Source: Paraglaciecola polaris LMG 21857
Lineage (GTDB): Bacteria > Pseudomonadota > Gammaproteobacteria > Enterobacterales > Alteromonadaceae
Length of the DNA stretch: 64,000 bases
Reading direction: 5' to 3'
Assembly (NCBI RefSeq): GCF_000315055.1
Contig: NZ_BAER01000033.1
Location: 22,512 to 86,511, forward strand
Under the pieces are notes generated by a model. It ran no database searches, was not told where the DNA came from, and worked only from the letters and a program-made list of their open reading frames with translations. Both the position numbers and the translations under genes were made by a program. This document shows positions 45,146-56,835 of this stretch, piece by piece (within the stretch, counting starts at the first letter, position 1; every line of letters begins with the position of its first letter).

Positions 45146-46060
45146 TCAGTTCGCCAAAATAGGTGAAGCAAATCTAATGGGTAGCTCTTCACTATTATCA
45201 TAACTAACGAATTCCCAACACGCTTGATTCTGTAACAAGGCATTGAGTAACTTATTGTTTAGGCCATGGCCGGTCTTATATGCCACTAACTCACCAATAA
45301 TACTGTGACCGCCTAAGTACAAGTCACCGATGGCATCCAAAATTTTGTGCTTGAGGAATTCATCACTGTAACGCAACCCTTCAGGGTTAAGCACACGATA
45401 TTCGTCTAACGCAACGGCGTTAGCCATGCTGCCACCTAACGCTAAGTTATTGGCATTCATATACTCTAAATCTTTGAGGAAACCAAACGTCCGCGCACGA
45501 CTGACTTCATCAACATAAGAAGATGAATCAAAATCCAATACCATGTGCTGGCGAGTTTGACTGATCGCAGGGTGATCGAAATCGATGCGAAAATCGACTC
45601 TAAAACCATCATGTGGTCTCAACTCAGCCCATTTGTCACCGTCTGATACCTTGATCGACTTTTTGATCTTAATAAATTGCTTAGGCGCGTTTAGCTCTTC
45701 AATACCAACAGATTGCAATAAGAAGATGAACGGGCTAGCGCTACCGTCCATGATCGGCAATTCGTCACTATCGACCTCAACAATAATATTGTCGATCCCT
45801 AAGCCAGCTAAAGCTGAAGCCAAGTGCTCAACGGTGGAAATAGACACACCGTCAGCGTTGGTTATACACGTACACAACATCGTGTCGCCAACAGCTTCGG
45901 CGCGAGCAGGAATGTCGGCATGAGGCTCAAGGTCAACGCGGCGAAATACAATACCTGTATTCGCCGGCGCAGGCCGGAGAGTCATAGTGACCTTGTCACC
46001 TTTGTGCAGACCAATCCCTGTCTCTTGAACAGATTGTTTAATGGTACGTTGTTTAATCAT
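45146..46060 (-). CDS. lpxC: UDP-3-O-acyl-GlcNAc deacetylase LpxC
   Basis: 304 residues, first committed step of lipid A synthesis, a zinc deacetylase. [13 protein letters not shown] and [16 protein letters not shown] carry zinc ligands; the family GHGLNNKL is present. The usual last gene of the cluster; 176 bp gap from ftsZ gives room for its own promoter. Confidence 0.97.
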   Translation of the reverse strand: MIKQRTIKQSVQETGIGLHKGDKVTMTLRPAPANTGIVFRRVDLEPHADIPARAEAVGDTMLCTCITNADGVSISTVEHLASALAGLGIDNIIVEVDSDELPIMDGSASPFIFLLQSVGIEELNAPKQFIKIKKSIKVSDGDKWAELRPHDGFRVDFRIDFDHPAISQTRQHMVLDFDSSSYVDEVSRARTFGFLKDLEYMNANNLALGGSMANAVALDEYRVLNPEGLRYSDEFLKHKILDAIGDLYLGGHSIIGELVAYKTGHGLNNKLLNALLQNQACWEFVSYDNSEELPIRFASPILAN

Positions 46061-46236
46061 TTTATTTCTTGGCTCTAGTTAACCTAATAAAAAAGCGGCA
46101 CGTATTATATAAATTAATGCGTCTATTGTCAAAATAGTGTCATATTCACCTTTTCAATCGTCGCAAACAGCAAATTTTGCTGCACAACATTAAGTGCTAA
46201 GACAATACATAAACCTATAAATTCAATGACCGGTTT

Positions 46237-47409
46237 TTAATCAGCTTGCTTGCGTAAAAACGCAGGAATATCTAAATATTCAAGATCATTGCCTGAGTCA
46301 GAGCGCTCTTCACTTGCGATAGAGCGGCTGCTTTCAGTGGTGACACTGGTTTGCATATTGTCGGTACCGTTAGCTTGAACACGCACTTCTTGTTGTTCAC
46401 TGGCTACACGAGCTGAACTGCGATTCGATACTAAAGAAATATCAGGTTTACGCTCGGCGCCAATACCTGTGGCAACAACGGTCACGCGTAGTTCGTCAGT
46501 CATATCCATATCGATTACCGTACCCACAACGACCGTGGCATTTTCAGACGCAAACGCTTTAACCGCATTACCCACAATTTCAAACTCATCAATAGAGAAA
46601 TCAGGACCAGCAGTAATATTGACCAAAATACCTCGTGCGCCAGACAAGTCGATGTCTTCTAATAACGGACATGCAATTGCACCTTCTGATGCTTCCTCAG
46701 CACGATCTTCACCTGATGCAGTGCCGTGTCCCATCATCGCGGTACCCATTTCTGACATAACGGTTCTTACATCGGCGAAATCCACGTTAATAAGCCCAGG
46801 GCGCGTAATCAGCTCAGCAATACCTTGTACTGCACCACTCAAGATGTCGTTAGCGGCACTAAAAGCTTGAAGCAAGGGCGTGCCTTTGCCCATTACTTTC
46901 AATAACTTTTCATTAGGAATGGTAATGAGTGAATCAACATATTTTGATAATTCTTCAATACCTTGCTCGGCAAAGTCGGTACGCTTACGTCCTTCAAAAG
47001 GGAAGGGTTTCGTCACAACGGCGACGGTTAAAATACCCAACTCTTTGGCTATTTTAGCCACTTCAGGAGCAGCACCAGTACCTGTGCCACCACCCATACC
47101 CGCTGTGATAAACACCATATCTGCGCCTTCAAGAGCCTGGCGAATGGTTTCGCGGTCTTCTTCTGCAGCCTGACGACCCACATTCGGGTTAGCCCCCGCA
47201 CCTAAGCCTTTGGTTACACCTGAACCAATTTGCAACGTTACGTTAGCAGCAGAGCTACGCAATACTTGTGCATCAGTGTTGATCGCGATGAATTCAACGC
47301 CCTCAATGCACTGTGCAACCATGTGTTCGATAGCGTTGCCGCCACCACCACCGACACCAATAACTTTAATGACGGCTTCTTCACTGTGACTATCCATTAA
47401 TTCAAACAT
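46237..47409 (-). CDS. ftsZ: cell division protein FtsZ
   Basis: 390 residues, tubulin-like GTPase forming the Z ring. The GGGTGTGAAPEVA tubulin signature and a variable linker (about 320-375) are followed by the conserved C-terminal peptide DIPAFLRKQ that binds FtsA and ZipA. 84 bp from ftsA. Confidence 0.98.
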   Translation of the reverse strand: MFELMDSHSEEAVIKVIGVGGGGGNAIEHMVAQCIEGVEFIAINTDAQVLRSSAANVTLQIGSGVTKGLGAGANPNVGRQAAEEDRETIRQALEGADMVFITAGMGGGTGTGAAPEVAKIAKELGILTVAVVTKPFPFEGRKRTDFAEQGIEELSKYVDSLITIPNEKLLKVMGKGTPLLQAFSAANDILSGAVQGIAELITRPGLINVDFADVRTVMSEMGTAMMGHGTASGEDRAEEASEGAIACPLLEDIDLSGARGILVNITAGPDFSIDEFEIVGNAVKAFASENATVVVGTVIDMDMTDELRVTVVATGIGAERKPDISLVSNRSSARVASEQQEVRVQANGTDNMQTSVTTESSRSIASEERSDSGNDLEYLDIPAFLRKQAD

Positions 47410-47493
47410 ATTTACTCTCCGGTTTTTGCGCTAAGACATGCCAGCAAAATAGCTAGCGGCCTATAGTTTTTTAAAGTTAATTTAACAGCAGGT

Positions 47494-48723
47494 TTAAAAC
47501 TCACCCTTAAACCAACTTTGAATTCGTTCCCAAACGCCTTCCGACGTTTTGCTTTTAGCTGCGGTTTTAGCCGCAACGTGTTCTTTTCCGTATTGCAATA
47601 ACCCTATCGCCGTTGCGAAGGTCGGGTCTTCAACGTATTCCGACAAACCTTTAATGAATAAAGGTTCACCAACACGCACAGGCATCTGAAAAATTTCCTC
47701 GGCGAACTCAACCGCCCCTTCCATTTTGGCCGTACCACCTGTTAACACGATACCCGCAGCAATTTGCTCTTCAAAACCACTGTTGCGTATTTCTTTTTGT
47801 ACCAATTCGAACAACTCTTGATATCTTGGTTCAATGACTTCCGCCAAAGTGTGACGAGACATCGCTCTAGATGGTCTGCCACCCACACTGTGCACTTCGA
47901 TGTTTTCTTCCATGCTAACCATGTCTTTTAAGGCGCAGGCATAGTTGATCTTAATATCTTCTGCGTGACTGATTGGCGTACGAAATATCTTGGCAATGTC
48001 GCTAGTAATTTGATTCCCAGCAGCCGGTACCACTGCGGTATGACGAATTGCCCCATCTGTGTAGATAACAATATCAATGGTGCCGCCGCCTATATCGACT
48101 ACGCACACACCAAGCTCTTTTTCGTCATCGGTTAATACCGCATAACTAGATGCTAAGGATGAGAAGATCAACTGGTCGGTGGTTAAGTCACAACGCTCCA
48201 CACACTTGACCAAATTTTTAGCCATATCATCAGCACAGGTAATAATATGTGCCTGTGCTTCCATGCGCACCCCAGACATACCTATGGGGTTTTTTATACC
48301 TTCTTGCACATCAATGGTAAATTCTTGAGGTAGCACGTGCAGTAACCTACGCTCAGCCGCAATAGGTACTGAGCGGGCAGCATGGATCACGTTATCAACG
48401 TCTTCTTGGGTCACTTCTTTGTTATTGATAGGTACCATGCCACTTTCGTTCTGGCATTGAACATGACGCCCGGAAATTGACATGAACACCGAGGATACAC
48501 GGCAGTCGGCCATCAACTCCATTTCACTCATTGCACGCTGAACTGACTGAACAACCATATTCAGATCATTTACACCGCCTTTGTCCATCCCTTTCGATGG
48601 GTGACTTCCGACACCAATAACGCTGATCCCACCATCGTCGAGTAACTCGCCGACTACGGCTTTTACCATGCTGGTACCAATGTCTAAGCCTACAATTAGC
48701 TTTCTATCTGTAATTTTAGACAT
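47494..48723 (-). CDS. ftsA: cell division protein FtsA
   Basis: 409 residues, actin-like protein that tethers FtsZ to the membrane. Phosphate loops LDIGTSMVKAVVG and VDIGGGTIDIVIY, and a C-terminal amphipathic tail (WERIQSWFKGEF) for membrane binding. 21 bp after ftsQ. Confidence 0.97.
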   Translation of the reverse strand: MSKITDRKLIVGLDIGTSMVKAVVGELLDDGGISVIGVGSHPSKGMDKGGVNDLNMVVQSVQRAMSEMELMADCRVSSVFMSISGRHVQCQNESGMVPINNKEVTQEDVDNVIHAARSVPIAAERRLLHVLPQEFTIDVQEGIKNPIGMSGVRMEAQAHIITCADDMAKNLVKCVERCDLTTDQLIFSSLASSYAVLTDDEKELGVCVVDIGGGTIDIVIYTDGAIRHTAVVPAAGNQITSDIAKIFRTPISHAEDIKINYACALKDMVSMEENIEVHSVGGRPSRAMSRHTLAEVIEPRYQELFELVQKEIRNSGFEEQIAAGIVLTGGTAKMEGAVEFAEEIFQMPVRVGEPLFIKGLSEYVEDPTFATAIGLLQYGKEHVAAKTAAKSKTSEGVWERIQSWFKGEF

Positions 48724-48744
48724 ATTGTGCTGCTCTCACTTTCA

Positions 48745-49506
48745 TTAGCTCTCTTGTGAAGGTTGCTCAGGGGATTTCCATCCCACTGCCAAACCTGTGT
48801 CATAGCGTAAATCAACATAATCTACGGCTTTATCATTCTTTTTAAGCAACGGATACAAATCGATAAAACGCTGTAACCGGTCAATATATTCAGTTCGCCC
48901 CAAATTAAGGCTGATGCCATTTAGCAGTTTTACATGCCATGCAAAACGTTCGCTTAAAAACAGTTCGTCAATGCCCATTCCTGCACTAGCGAGCAACGAT
49001 TGCATTGTATTGTACCCATCAAGCGCAGTGTGCTCACTGCCTCCAGGACCAAATAAATCAGGTAAATCCGGGGCTGCTTTTCCTTTGCCTACAGCACCTT
49101 CAAACGCATCACCATACTGATTTAAAATCAAATCGTCGTTCCAACGGGCCGCCGGCGTTTGCTCTAATACATAAATTTTCAAGCTGTTCGGCCAACGCTT
49201 ACGAATTGATGCCCGATAAACCCACGGCAAACGCTCAATATCTTGATGCGCCTGCTCCACATCCAGTTCAAAAAAACTGCCGGGCTGGGTACGGCGGATC
49301 AAACTTTCTATCTGTTTTTGATCAACAAAACGCAAATCTCCTGATAAAGCGATATCACGAACAGGTGATTTTTGCTCATCTTCGGCCCATTGTTTAATTG
49401 CCCATGCACCGTAAACAATCCCAGCTAACAACAACAATAAAAACACCATTCCGCTGATAAATCGGACATTAGGTTGCTCAGTTGAGGTGCTTGCTTTCGT
49501 GCTCAT
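48745..49506 (-). CDS. ftsQ: cell division protein FtsQ
   Basis: 253 residues. Short cytoplasmic tail, one helix (about 17-36), POTRA domain (SGDLRFVDQKQIESLI ...) and beta domain ending with FIDLYPLL and YVDLRYDTGLAVGW. Recruits FtsL/FtsB. 5 bp from ddl. Confidence 0.95.
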   Translation of the reverse strand: MSTKASTSTEQPNVRFISGMVFLLLLLAGIVYGAWAIKQWAEDEQKSPVRDIALSGDLRFVDQKQIESLIRRTQPGSFFELDVEQAHQDIERLPWVYRASIRKRWPNSLKIYVLEQTPAARWNDDLILNQYGDAFEGAVGKGKAAPDLPDLFGPGGSEHTALDGYNTMQSLLASAGMGIDELFLSERFAWHVKLLNGISLNLGRTEYIDRLQRFIDLYPLLKKNDKAVDYVDLRYDTGLAVGWKSPEQPSQES

Positions 49507-49511
49507 TAATA

Positions 49512-50462
49512 TCAGTCCGCCGTCGCCAAAACCGCCAGTGACAATTCAGCAAAACTCAGGCCCGCTTGCTTCGCAGCCAAAGGCACTAAGCTCTTTTGCG
49601 TCATACCAGGTACGGTATTCGCTTCAAGTAAATAAAATTTACCCTGCATGTCCTGCATAAAATCAATTCGTCCCCAACCTGAGCCTGACACCGCATCGAA
49701 TGCGTCTATGGCCAACTTAGCCAGCGTACTTTCTTGCTCTTGTGACAATCCACTGGGGCAGAAATATTCAGTACTATTCGACTGATATTTTGCCTCGTAA
49801 TCGTAAAAATCTCGTGGAGTAGACATACTGATCGAAGGTAACGCCGCATTATTAAGTAGACTAACGGTATACTCTGAACCTTGAATGAATTGTTCCAACA
49901 ACACTTTATCGTCATATTCAAATGCATGTTGGACCGCAGCGGCAAGTTGTTGCGCGTTTGAGACCTTGGCCATACCAATGCTCGAGCCTTCTTGTGCAGG
50001 CTTGACCATAACCAGATTACCTAAACGCGCCATTATAGCGTCGCAGGTAGTCCCATCAAAGTCCCTTTTATCAGCAATTTCATAATTGGCCGTGGGCATA
50101 CCCAAACTTTGCCAAATCTGTTTGCTACGAATTTTGTCCATGCATAGTGCAGACCCCAGTACCCCAGTGCCTGTATACGGAATATTCAACTGCTGCAGTG
50201 CACCTTGCAACGAACCATCTTCCCCACCGCGTCCATGTAACATGATTAAAACCCGGCTGAATTCTTGCTCGACCAATTCGTGTAAGTTGCGCTCAGCAGG
50301 ATCAAATCCGTGGGCATTAACGCCGACACTTAGCAAAGCATCAAGCACTGCTTGGCCTGAACGTAACGACACTTCACGCTCAGCTGAGCGTCCACCGAAC
50401 ATCACGGCGACTTTGCCGTACTGTTGTATTGTTGAACTTGTCATTGTGCTGTTTTTATTCAC
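49512..50462 (-). CDS. ddl: D-alanine-D-alanine ligase
   Basis: 316 residues, ATP-grasp ligase making D-Ala-D-Ala. [16 protein letters not shown] and [14 protein letters not shown] at the N-terminus and WGRIDFMQD with [11 protein letters not shown] at the metal site are intact. GTG 50462 is chosen: it overlaps the murC stop in GTGA and has AAAGGA about 8 bases upstream; ATG 50471 in frame lies directly on that site and an ATG at 50444 is also possible. Confidence 0.95.
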   Translation of the reverse strand: MNKNSTMTSSTIQQYGKVAVMFGGRSAEREVSLRSGQAVLDALLSVGVNAHGFDPAERNLHELVEQEFSRVLIMLHGRGGEDGSLQGALQQLNIPYTGTGVLGSALCMDKIRSKQIWQSLGMPTANYEIADKRDFDGTTCDAIMARLGNLVMVKPAQEGSSIGMAKVSNAQQLAAAVQHAFEYDDKVLLEQFIQGSEYTVSLLNNAALPSISMSTPRDFYDYEAKYQSNSTEYFCPSGLSQEQESTLAKLAIDAFDAVSGSGWGRIDFMQDMQGKFYLLEANTVPGMTQKSLVPLAAKQAGLSFAELSLAVLATAD

Positions 50463-51913
50463 GCTGACCATCCTTTATGCAAAGCACTTTTATTTAGCTT
50501 CAAGGCCTGCAGTTGCTTAGCAATTTGACCTATGTTGCCGGCGCCTTGCGTCATCAATATATCTTGGTCCGTCAAATGTTCCGCGAGTAATTGTGGTAGC
50601 TCGTCTTTGTCGGCCACGTAAATAGGCTCTAATTGCCCACGTTGACGAATCGAGCGGCAAAGTGATTTACTATCTGCGCCGTCTATTTTTTCTTCGCCCG
50701 CCGAATACACGTCTAATAACAACAACACATCAACTTGAGATAAGACCCGAACAAAATCTTCGTATAGATCACGTGTGCGGGAATAACGATGGGGTTGATA
50801 AGCCATCACTAAACGTCTTTCTGGCCAGTTATTACGTGCAACCGCAATGGTAGCCTCTACTTCAGTAGGATGATGACCATAATCATCCACCAGCAACACA
50901 TCACCGTCACCCGTTGCAAATTCGCCTAGCATTTCAAAGCGGCGGCCAATACCAGAGAAGCTCGCTAGTGCATCTTTAATCGCACTGTCGGCAATACCTT
51001 CATCTGTAGCAACCGCAATCGCCGCAAGGGAATTAAGCACGTTGTGCTTACCGGGCACATTAACTACAACCTGGATGTCATTATGACCATCGCGTATTAG
51101 GGTGAACTCACTCTGATTAAAGGTATGGTTAACGTTTATCGCCCGAACATCTGCAGCTTCGCTGTATCCATACGTTAGGTACTTACGCTTGATGCGCGGG
51201 ATTAATTTTTCGATAACTGGATCATCAATACACAGCACAGCTAATCCGTAAAAAGGCAGATTATGCAAAAAATCGATGTAGGTATCTTGCATCTTCTGGA
51301 AGTCACCTTGATAGGTTTCCATGTGATCCGGTTCAATGTTAGTGACAACTGACACCATAGGCTGTAAGTGCACAAAAGACGCATCACTCTCATCTGCTTC
51401 AGCAATCAAATACTGACTAGAGCCTAATCGTGCATTGGTACCCGCACTATTTAACAAACCACCAATGACAAAGGTAGGGTCTAATTCAGCTTGAGCGAAG
51501 ATAGTCGCAATCAAGCTAGTGGTGGTTGTTTTACCATGCGTCCCAGCAATGGCAATGCCATGCCTGAAACGCATTAACTCGGCAAGCATCTCTGCCCGGC
51601 GAATAACCGGAACGCGTTTTTCATTTGCCGCATTGACTTCAGGGTTAGTTGGGTCAATGGCACTTGATACCACCACTACGTTCGCTTTATCCACATTACT
51701 GGCTTGATGGCCGAAGAAAATAGTAGCCCCAAGACCAGCTAAACGATCAGTCATACCATTGGCTTGACGATCTGAGCCTGAAACTTGATAGCCTTCATTT
51801 AATAATACTTCTGCAATGCCCCCCATACCGGCACCGCCAATTCCCACAAAGTGAATATTCTTTATGCGGCGCATCTCTGGGACATGGTAATGAATTTTAT
51901 CGGGTGCGATCAT
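50459..51913 (-). CDS. murC: UDP-N-acetylmuramate-L-alanine ligase MurC
   Basis: 484 residues. [17 protein letters not shown] binds the UDP-sugar, [11 protein letters not shown] binds ATP, and DDYGHHPTE is typical. ATG 51913 overlaps the murG stop in ATGA and GGAG lies 8 bases upstream; it also aligns with E. coli MurC. An in-frame start 10 codons earlier is rejected. Confidence 0.96.
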   Translation of the reverse strand: MIAPDKIHYHVPEMRRIKNIHFVGIGGAGMGGIAEVLLNEGYQVSGSDRQANGMTDRLAGLGATIFFGHQASNVDKANVVVVSSAIDPTNPEVNAANEKRVPVIRRAEMLAELMRFRHGIAIAGTHGKTTTTSLIATIFAQAELDPTFVIGGLLNSAGTNARLGSSQYLIAEADESDASFVHLQPMVSVVTNIEPDHMETYQGDFQKMQDTYIDFLHNLPFYGLAVLCIDDPVIEKLIPRIKRKYLTYGYSEAADVRAINVNHTFNQSEFTLIRDGHNDIQVVVNVPGKHNVLNSLAAIAVATDEGIADSAIKDALASFSGIGRRFEMLGEFATGDGDVLLVDDYGHHPTEVEATIAVARNNWPERRLVMAYQPHRYSRTRDLYEDFVRVLSQVDVLLLLDVYSAGEEKIDGADSKSLCRSIRQRGQLEPIYVADKDELPQLLAEHLTDQDILMTQGAGNIGQIAKQLQALKLNKSALHKGWSA

Positions 51914-53049
51914 TGCGCTTTCTCCACTAACAACTGGCAGCAATGAGTGACTCGTTGTACTGCGTCTAATTTGGCTAAAGTATGCGCCTTACAGCCCATA
52001 TCAATTAGCATGTTTGGTTGTGCAAGGCAGGTATCTAACAAAGTTGATAATCCCCCCTGAACTAACTCGTTTTGTGCCAACAAGTAAGCGGCACCTTTTT
52101 CGACTAAAGCTTGGGCATTTTTAGTCTGATGGTCGTCGACTGCGTGGGGTAAGGGTACAAAAATAGCTGCCACGCCTGTCGCCGCCACTTCCGCTACTGT
52201 CAAGGCTCCAGCACGACAAACAACCAAGTCAGCCCATTGGTAGGCTTGTAGCATATCGTCAACAAACTCATCGACCTGCCAATTGCCGCGATCGCCGAGC
52301 TCGCTCTGGTACAAAGCCCGTACATCCGCTAAATGCCCCTTGCCACATTGATGACGTACAGCAAAATCATTTTGTTTAGCCAGTGCTAAAGGCACATGCT
52401 CGTTCAGTGCTTTAGCGCCTAAGCTGCCACCGAGAATTAATATATTCAGTGCGCGTTTAGGTGCAGCACACTCAAGTGGGTCGCGCGCCACATTGCGGAC
52501 AATATCTGCGAATCCAGCGCGTACGGGATTACCAACCCACTGATACTTAGCTTGTGGATCGTATGCGACGTTTTCCGATAGCCCAGCGGTATTCTGGGCG
52601 TTAAACGTACAATCGAATCCGGTCAACACGTGAGTGGCAATACGCGCTAACAGTTTATTGGTCATACCTGGAACAGCGTTTTGTTCATGTAACACTAAGG
52701 GCTTACCCATTAACCAAGCGGCGACGCCTCCGGGCCCACTAGCAAAGCCACCCATACCAAGAACCACATCAGGCTTCACCTGCTTAATCACACTTCTCGC
52801 CTGCATCACAGCTTTGACAATTTTAAAGGGGGCAGCCAATAGGCGCATGACACCATTGCCTCGCACACCCGCAATATCAATGAAGCTGATATCATAACCG
52901 GCTTTAGGAACAAGCTGTGCTTCCATACGCTGAGACGTGCCTAACCAATGAATATGCCAGTCTTGTTCTTTAAGCGCATGAGCAACTGCCAAGCCAGGGA
53001 AAACATGTCCGCCAGTGCCACCCGCCATAACAAGTAAGGTATTAGACAT
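51910..53049 (-). CDS. murG: undecaprenyl-PP-MurNAc-pentapeptide GlcNAc transferase MurG
   Basis: 379 residues, makes lipid II at the inner membrane. The glycine loops [16 protein letters not shown] and [16 protein letters not shown], and the acceptor region [15 protein letters not shown], are intact. Start ATG 53049 ([11 protein letters not shown]) gives the family N-terminus and an 8-base overlap with ftsW; the frame continues further upstream only inside ftsW. Confidence 0.96.
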   Translation of the reverse strand: MSNTLLVMAGGTGGHVFPGLAVAHALKEQDWHIHWLGTSQRMEAQLVPKAGYDISFIDIAGVRGNGVMRLLAAPFKIVKAVMQARSVIKQVKPDVVLGMGGFASGPGGVAAWLMGKPLVLHEQNAVPGMTNKLLARIATHVLTGFDCTFNAQNTAGLSENVAYDPQAKYQWVGNPVRAGFADIVRNVARDPLECAAPKRALNILILGGSLGAKALNEHVPLALAKQNDFAVRHQCGKGHLADVRALYQSELGDRGNWQVDEFVDDMLQAYQWADLVVCRAGALTVAEVAATGVAAIFVPLPHAVDDHQTKNAQALVEKGAAYLLAQNELVQGGLSTLLDTCLAQPNMLIDMGCKAHTLAKLDAVQRVTHCCQLLVEKAQ

Positions 53050-54415
53050 GGGCGTCACCCCGCACGTTTGATGCCGCTTCTCGATTTTCATTAATATCAT
53101 TACCGTCTTCAGCGCCATCAACGACGGCATAAGCCACATCATCTAATACGCTGGAGACTTTCTTTTTCCCAGCACTACCTGCGGATTTAGCCTGAGTTTT
53201 TGACTTACTGCTTCTACTCGCTTTGCTGCTTTTATCGATAGCTTGAATGCCTTCAACGCGCATTTCAAAGTCAATTCGCACTAACAAACCGACCGCGGCA
53301 GCCATAATGATTAAACTCGAACCCCCATAACTTAATAGCGGGAACGTTAAACCTTTGGTGGGTAAAATACCGGCACTGGCGCCTACGTTAACGGCGGTCT
53401 GAAAGCTAAACCAAATACCGATGGAGTAAGCTAAATACGCATCAAACGGACGATCGTGTTGTAACGCCTTACTGCCCATTTTCATCGCTTTAAGCACGAT
53501 ACATAACATAAGCACTAACACAGTAGCCACGCCCGCAAAACCGAGTTCCTCGGCTAAAATGGCCATAATAAAGTCAGTGTGGGCTTCAGGTAAATATTCT
53601 AATTTTTGTAGGCTGTTACCTAGTCCTTGACCAAATACATTGCCCCGACCATAGGCCATTAAAGATTGCGTCAACTGATAACCGCTACCAAAAGGGTCTG
53701 CCCACGGATCAAGAAATGAGGTGATCCGCTTCATGCGGTATTCTTCAAACATAATCAAAAACGTCACCGCCAAACCACCGGTAAACGCCAATCCAAAAAA
53801 CTGCCATAACTTAGCGCCGGCCAAGAACAGTAAACCAATGGTGGTACACAACATCACCACCACAGTGCCCAAATCAGGTTGCATTAACAACAGGACGGCA
53901 AACGCAAAAAACACCACTAACGGCTTTAAAAAGCCTTTGATATTTTCAGTTACTTCTTCATAGCGTCTCACTAGATAACCGGCCAAATAACAGAAGAAAA
54001 ATAGCTTAGCTGGCTCAGCAGCCTGGATAGTAATGGGGCCAATTGCTAACCAGCGTGTGCTGCCGTTTACACTGCGCCCGACGACCAGTACCGCAATTAA
54101 TAGGCCAAGTCCGAGTAAAAGCAACCAAGCGTTACTCATACGCCACCACTGCATGGGAATTTGCATCACAGTGAGAGACGCGCCAATCGCCAAGACAATA
54201 TAAATGCCGTGGCGAATAGCAAAATAAAACGGATTATCAAACAAACGAGCAGCCACGGGCATTGACGCTGACGTGACGATAATCAAGCCAATCGATAGCA
54301 ATGACAGTGCTAATAATATCAAGCTAACGTCGTAAGGACGCACTTTTGCAGGAACGCCATCATGACGCTGAGCAAACAAAGCGCGTAGCGGAGTTGAGAA
54401 GGTCGAAACGTTCAT
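53042..54415 (-). CDS. ftsW: lipid II polymerase FtsW
   Basis: 457 residues, SEDS glycosyltransferase of the septum. Ten helices; the catalytic Asp region ([15 protein letters not shown]) and [14 protein letters not shown] are present. Has a roughly 60-residue Ser/Lys-rich cytoplasmic C-terminal tail longer than in E. coli. One-base overlap with murD (TAATG). Confidence 0.96.
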   Translation of the reverse strand: MNVSTFSTPLRALFAQRHDGVPAKVRPYDVSLILLALSLLSIGLIIVTSASMPVAARLFDNPFYFAIRHGIYIVLAIGASLTVMQIPMQWWRMSNAWLLLLGLGLLIAVLVVGRSVNGSTRWLAIGPITIQAAEPAKLFFFCYLAGYLVRRYEEVTENIKGFLKPLVVFFAFAVLLLMQPDLGTVVVMLCTTIGLLFLAGAKLWQFFGLAFTGGLAVTFLIMFEEYRMKRITSFLDPWADPFGSGYQLTQSLMAYGRGNVFGQGLGNSLQKLEYLPEAHTDFIMAILAEELGFAGVATVLVLMLCIVLKAMKMGSKALQHDRPFDAYLAYSIGIWFSFQTAVNVGASAGILPTKGLTFPLLSYGGSSLIIMAAAVGLLVRIDFEMRVEGIQAIDKSSKASRSSKSKTQAKSAGSAGKKKVSSVLDDVAYAVVDGAEDGNDINENREAASNVRGDAHV

Positions 54416-55737
54416 TATTGCCCCCCCTTCGTCAATGGGAGTCCATTGACGGCTGCCACAAACATATCGCCGCGTTGCTGATAATTTTTAAACATATCTA
54501 AACTGGCGCACGCCGGTGACAACATAACCGTCGCATTTTTATCAGCCAGCTTAGCAGCCAATTTTACTGCATCGTTTAAGGTTAAAACCTGATGACTGCC
54601 TACTTTTAATGCCGCTAATTTAGGGCCATCTTTGCCCAGCGTAATCAACTCGCTTACTTGCTGAGTGAAACGGTCTGTCAAAGGAGAAAAGTCCGCTCCC
54701 TTGCCATCGCCACCGGCAATAAGAATTAGCTTGCCTTTGCAAGAAGACGCTAAGCCGTCAATAGCTGCAATCGTGGCGCCCACGTTTGTTGCCTTTGAGT
54801 CATTGATCCAGCGAACGTTATTCGCCAGCGATACGGTTTGGCAACGATGAGGTAAACCAGCAAACGTCTTCGCCGTACCTTTAATTGCATCAAGAGGGAT
54901 CCCAGCGAGCATTGTCATGGCCGTAGCAGCTTGAATGTTAAGCATATTATGCTCACCAACCAAGATGCACTCTTGACTGTTTAAGAACTCTTTTCCGTTT
55001 AATAAAATGCTGGCGCTTTGTTTATCCCAACTTAAACCGCGCTCACTGCTGCTTAAACCAAACATCACATCAGGATTAATCGTCATCGGCCAAGTCGATG
55101 CATCATCACGGTTACAGACACTAAACCGCGCATCACGAAAAACGCGCAATTTAGCACGTTGATAACTCAACATATCCCCATGACGATCCAGATGGTCGTC
55201 GCTTAAGTTCAACATACAGGCCACGTGTGGCCGTAATGTATGAGTGGTATCCAGTTGAAAGCTAGACAGCTCCAATACGATGATGTCGCTTTCTTTATCT
55301 AATAACTCAAGAGCAGGAATGCCAATATTGCCCCCAAGTAAAGCTTTTTTGCCTGCAGCTAAACACATCTCATATGCCAACGTTGCCACAGTCGACTTAC
55401 CGTTTGAACCGGTTACAGCCAACACGGGTTTGCTATTAAACATGGCAAACAATTCGATATCGCCAATCACTTGCACACCCGCATCAATGGCGGTTTGTAT
55501 CGCAGGGGTTTGCAAACTCAGTCCAGGACTGACAACCAACATATCTGCTGCACTTAGGCGTTTACTATCCAGCTCGCCTAAAAATACTGGTATATCAAGG
55601 GTCACACTCAGTTCGGCACGGGTATCCATAGCGCTAACATTTGCACCTTTGGCTAATAAAAACGTCACGCAGGACAAACCGGTCAAACCGAGTCCAACGA
55701 CTATGATGTTTTTATTTGCTAATGGAGTAGATGCCAT
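54415..55737 (-). CDS. murD: UDP-MurNAc-L-Ala-D-Glu ligase MurD
   Basis: 440 residues. N-terminal GLGLTGLSCVTFLL binds the UDP part; AVTGSNGKSTVATL is the ATP loop; HRCQTV and INDSKATN are Mur-ligase signatures. Normal length. Confidence 0.96.
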   Translation of the reverse strand: MASTPLANKNIIVVGLGLTGLSCVTFLLAKGANVSAMDTRAELSVTLDIPVFLGELDSKRLSAADMLVVSPGLSLQTPAIQTAIDAGVQVIGDIELFAMFNSKPVLAVTGSNGKSTVATLAYEMCLAAGKKALLGGNIGIPALELLDKESDIIVLELSSFQLDTTHTLRPHVACMLNLSDDHLDRHGDMLSYQRAKLRVFRDARFSVCNRDDASTWPMTINPDVMFGLSSSERGLSWDKQSASILLNGKEFLNSQECILVGEHNMLNIQAATAMTMLAGIPLDAIKGTAKTFAGLPHRCQTVSLANNVRWINDSKATNVGATIAAIDGLASSCKGKLILIAGGDGKGADFSPLTDRFTQQVSELITLGKDGPKLAALKVGSHQVLTLNDAVKLAAKLADKNATVMLSPACASLDMFKNYQQRGDMFVAAVNGLPLTKGGQ

Positions 55738-55752
55738 TTATGCCACAGTCCC

Positions 55753-56835
55753 TTAACGCAATTTCAAGGTGGCTAAGCCAACCAAGACTAAAATGAGTGA
55801 AATAATCCAAAAGCGCACGATAACTCGCGGCTCTGGCCAACCTTTTAATTCATAGTGATGATGAATCGGCGCCATCCGGAAAATCCGCTGACCGCGTAAT
55901 TTAAATGAGCCAACCTGTAAAATGACCGACAAGGTTTCAGCGACAAACACCCCCCCCATGATCACCAGCACAATCTCTTGTCGCACCAACACGGCAATAA
56001 TGCCTAAGGTGCCGCCGAGGGCGAGTGAGCCTACGTCGCCCATAAACACCATAGCTGGATACGTGTTGAACCATAAAAAACCGAGGCCAGCGCCAACAAT
56101 GGCGGTACACACGATGACCAACTCGCTCGTAAGAGGTAAATAGGGAATATTCAAATAGGCTGAAAAATTGACATTGCCCGTGGTATAGGCAAAAATCGCG
56201 AAGGCGCCTGCCACTAATACTGTCGGTACTATTGCCAGACCGTCTAGGCCATCTGTTAGGTTCACCGCATTGCTGGTACCGACCAGCACAAAATAGGTGG
56301 TCACGATAAAGAACAACCCCATCTGCGGCATCACGTCTTTAAAAAATGGCACTAATAAAGCGGTTTCAGCTGGGTTTTGCTGACTAGCGTATAAGTAGAG
56401 GGCCACTGCAATGGCGATCGCTGATTGCCAAAAGTACTTCCAGCGGGCTATCAAACCTTTAGGATCTTTACGTACCACCTTACGGTAGTCGTCAACAAAG
56501 CCAATAATGCCGTAGCCTATAACCACGGCTAACGTTACCCAAACGTAACGATTAGACAGGTCTGCCCATAACAAAACGCTTACGACTATAGCCGCTAAAA
56601 TCAATAAGCCCCCCATGGTCGGTGTACCCGATTTGGCTAAATGGGACTGCGGACCATCGTCGCGCACAGTCTGGCCAATCTGCATCGTTTGCAACCAGCG
56701 GATCATGCGTGGACCAATCAAAACTGCGATCAACAATGCCGTTAACGTGCTCAAAATCGCGCGCAACGTCAGATAGGAAAAAACCCGAAAGCTGGGCTCA
56801 TATTGTTGAAGCCAATCGGCTAATAACATCAACAT
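55753..56835 (-). CDS. mraY: phospho-MurNAc-pentapeptide transferase MraY
   Basis: 360 residues with ten helices. Catalytic aspartates in GFVDDYRKV and [10 protein letters not shown], and [14 protein letters not shown] near the end. Makes lipid I on undecaprenyl phosphate. Overlaps murF by 7 bases. Confidence 0.97.
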   Translation of the reverse strand: MLMLLADWLQQYEPSFRVFSYLTLRAILSTLTALLIAVLIGPRMIRWLQTMQIGQTVRDDGPQSHLAKSGTPTMGGLLILAAIVVSVLLWADLSNRYVWVTLAVVIGYGIIGFVDDYRKVVRKDPKGLIARWKYFWQSAIAIAVALYLYASQQNPAETALLVPFFKDVMPQMGLFFIVTTYFVLVGTSNAVNLTDGLDGLAIVPTVLVAGAFAIFAYTTGNVNFSAYLNIPYLPLTSELVIVCTAIVGAGLGFLWFNTYPAMVFMGDVGSLALGGTLGIIAVLVRQEIVLVIMGGVFVAETLSVILQVGSFKLRGQRIFRMAPIHHHYELKGWPEPRVIVRFWIISLILVLVGLATLKLR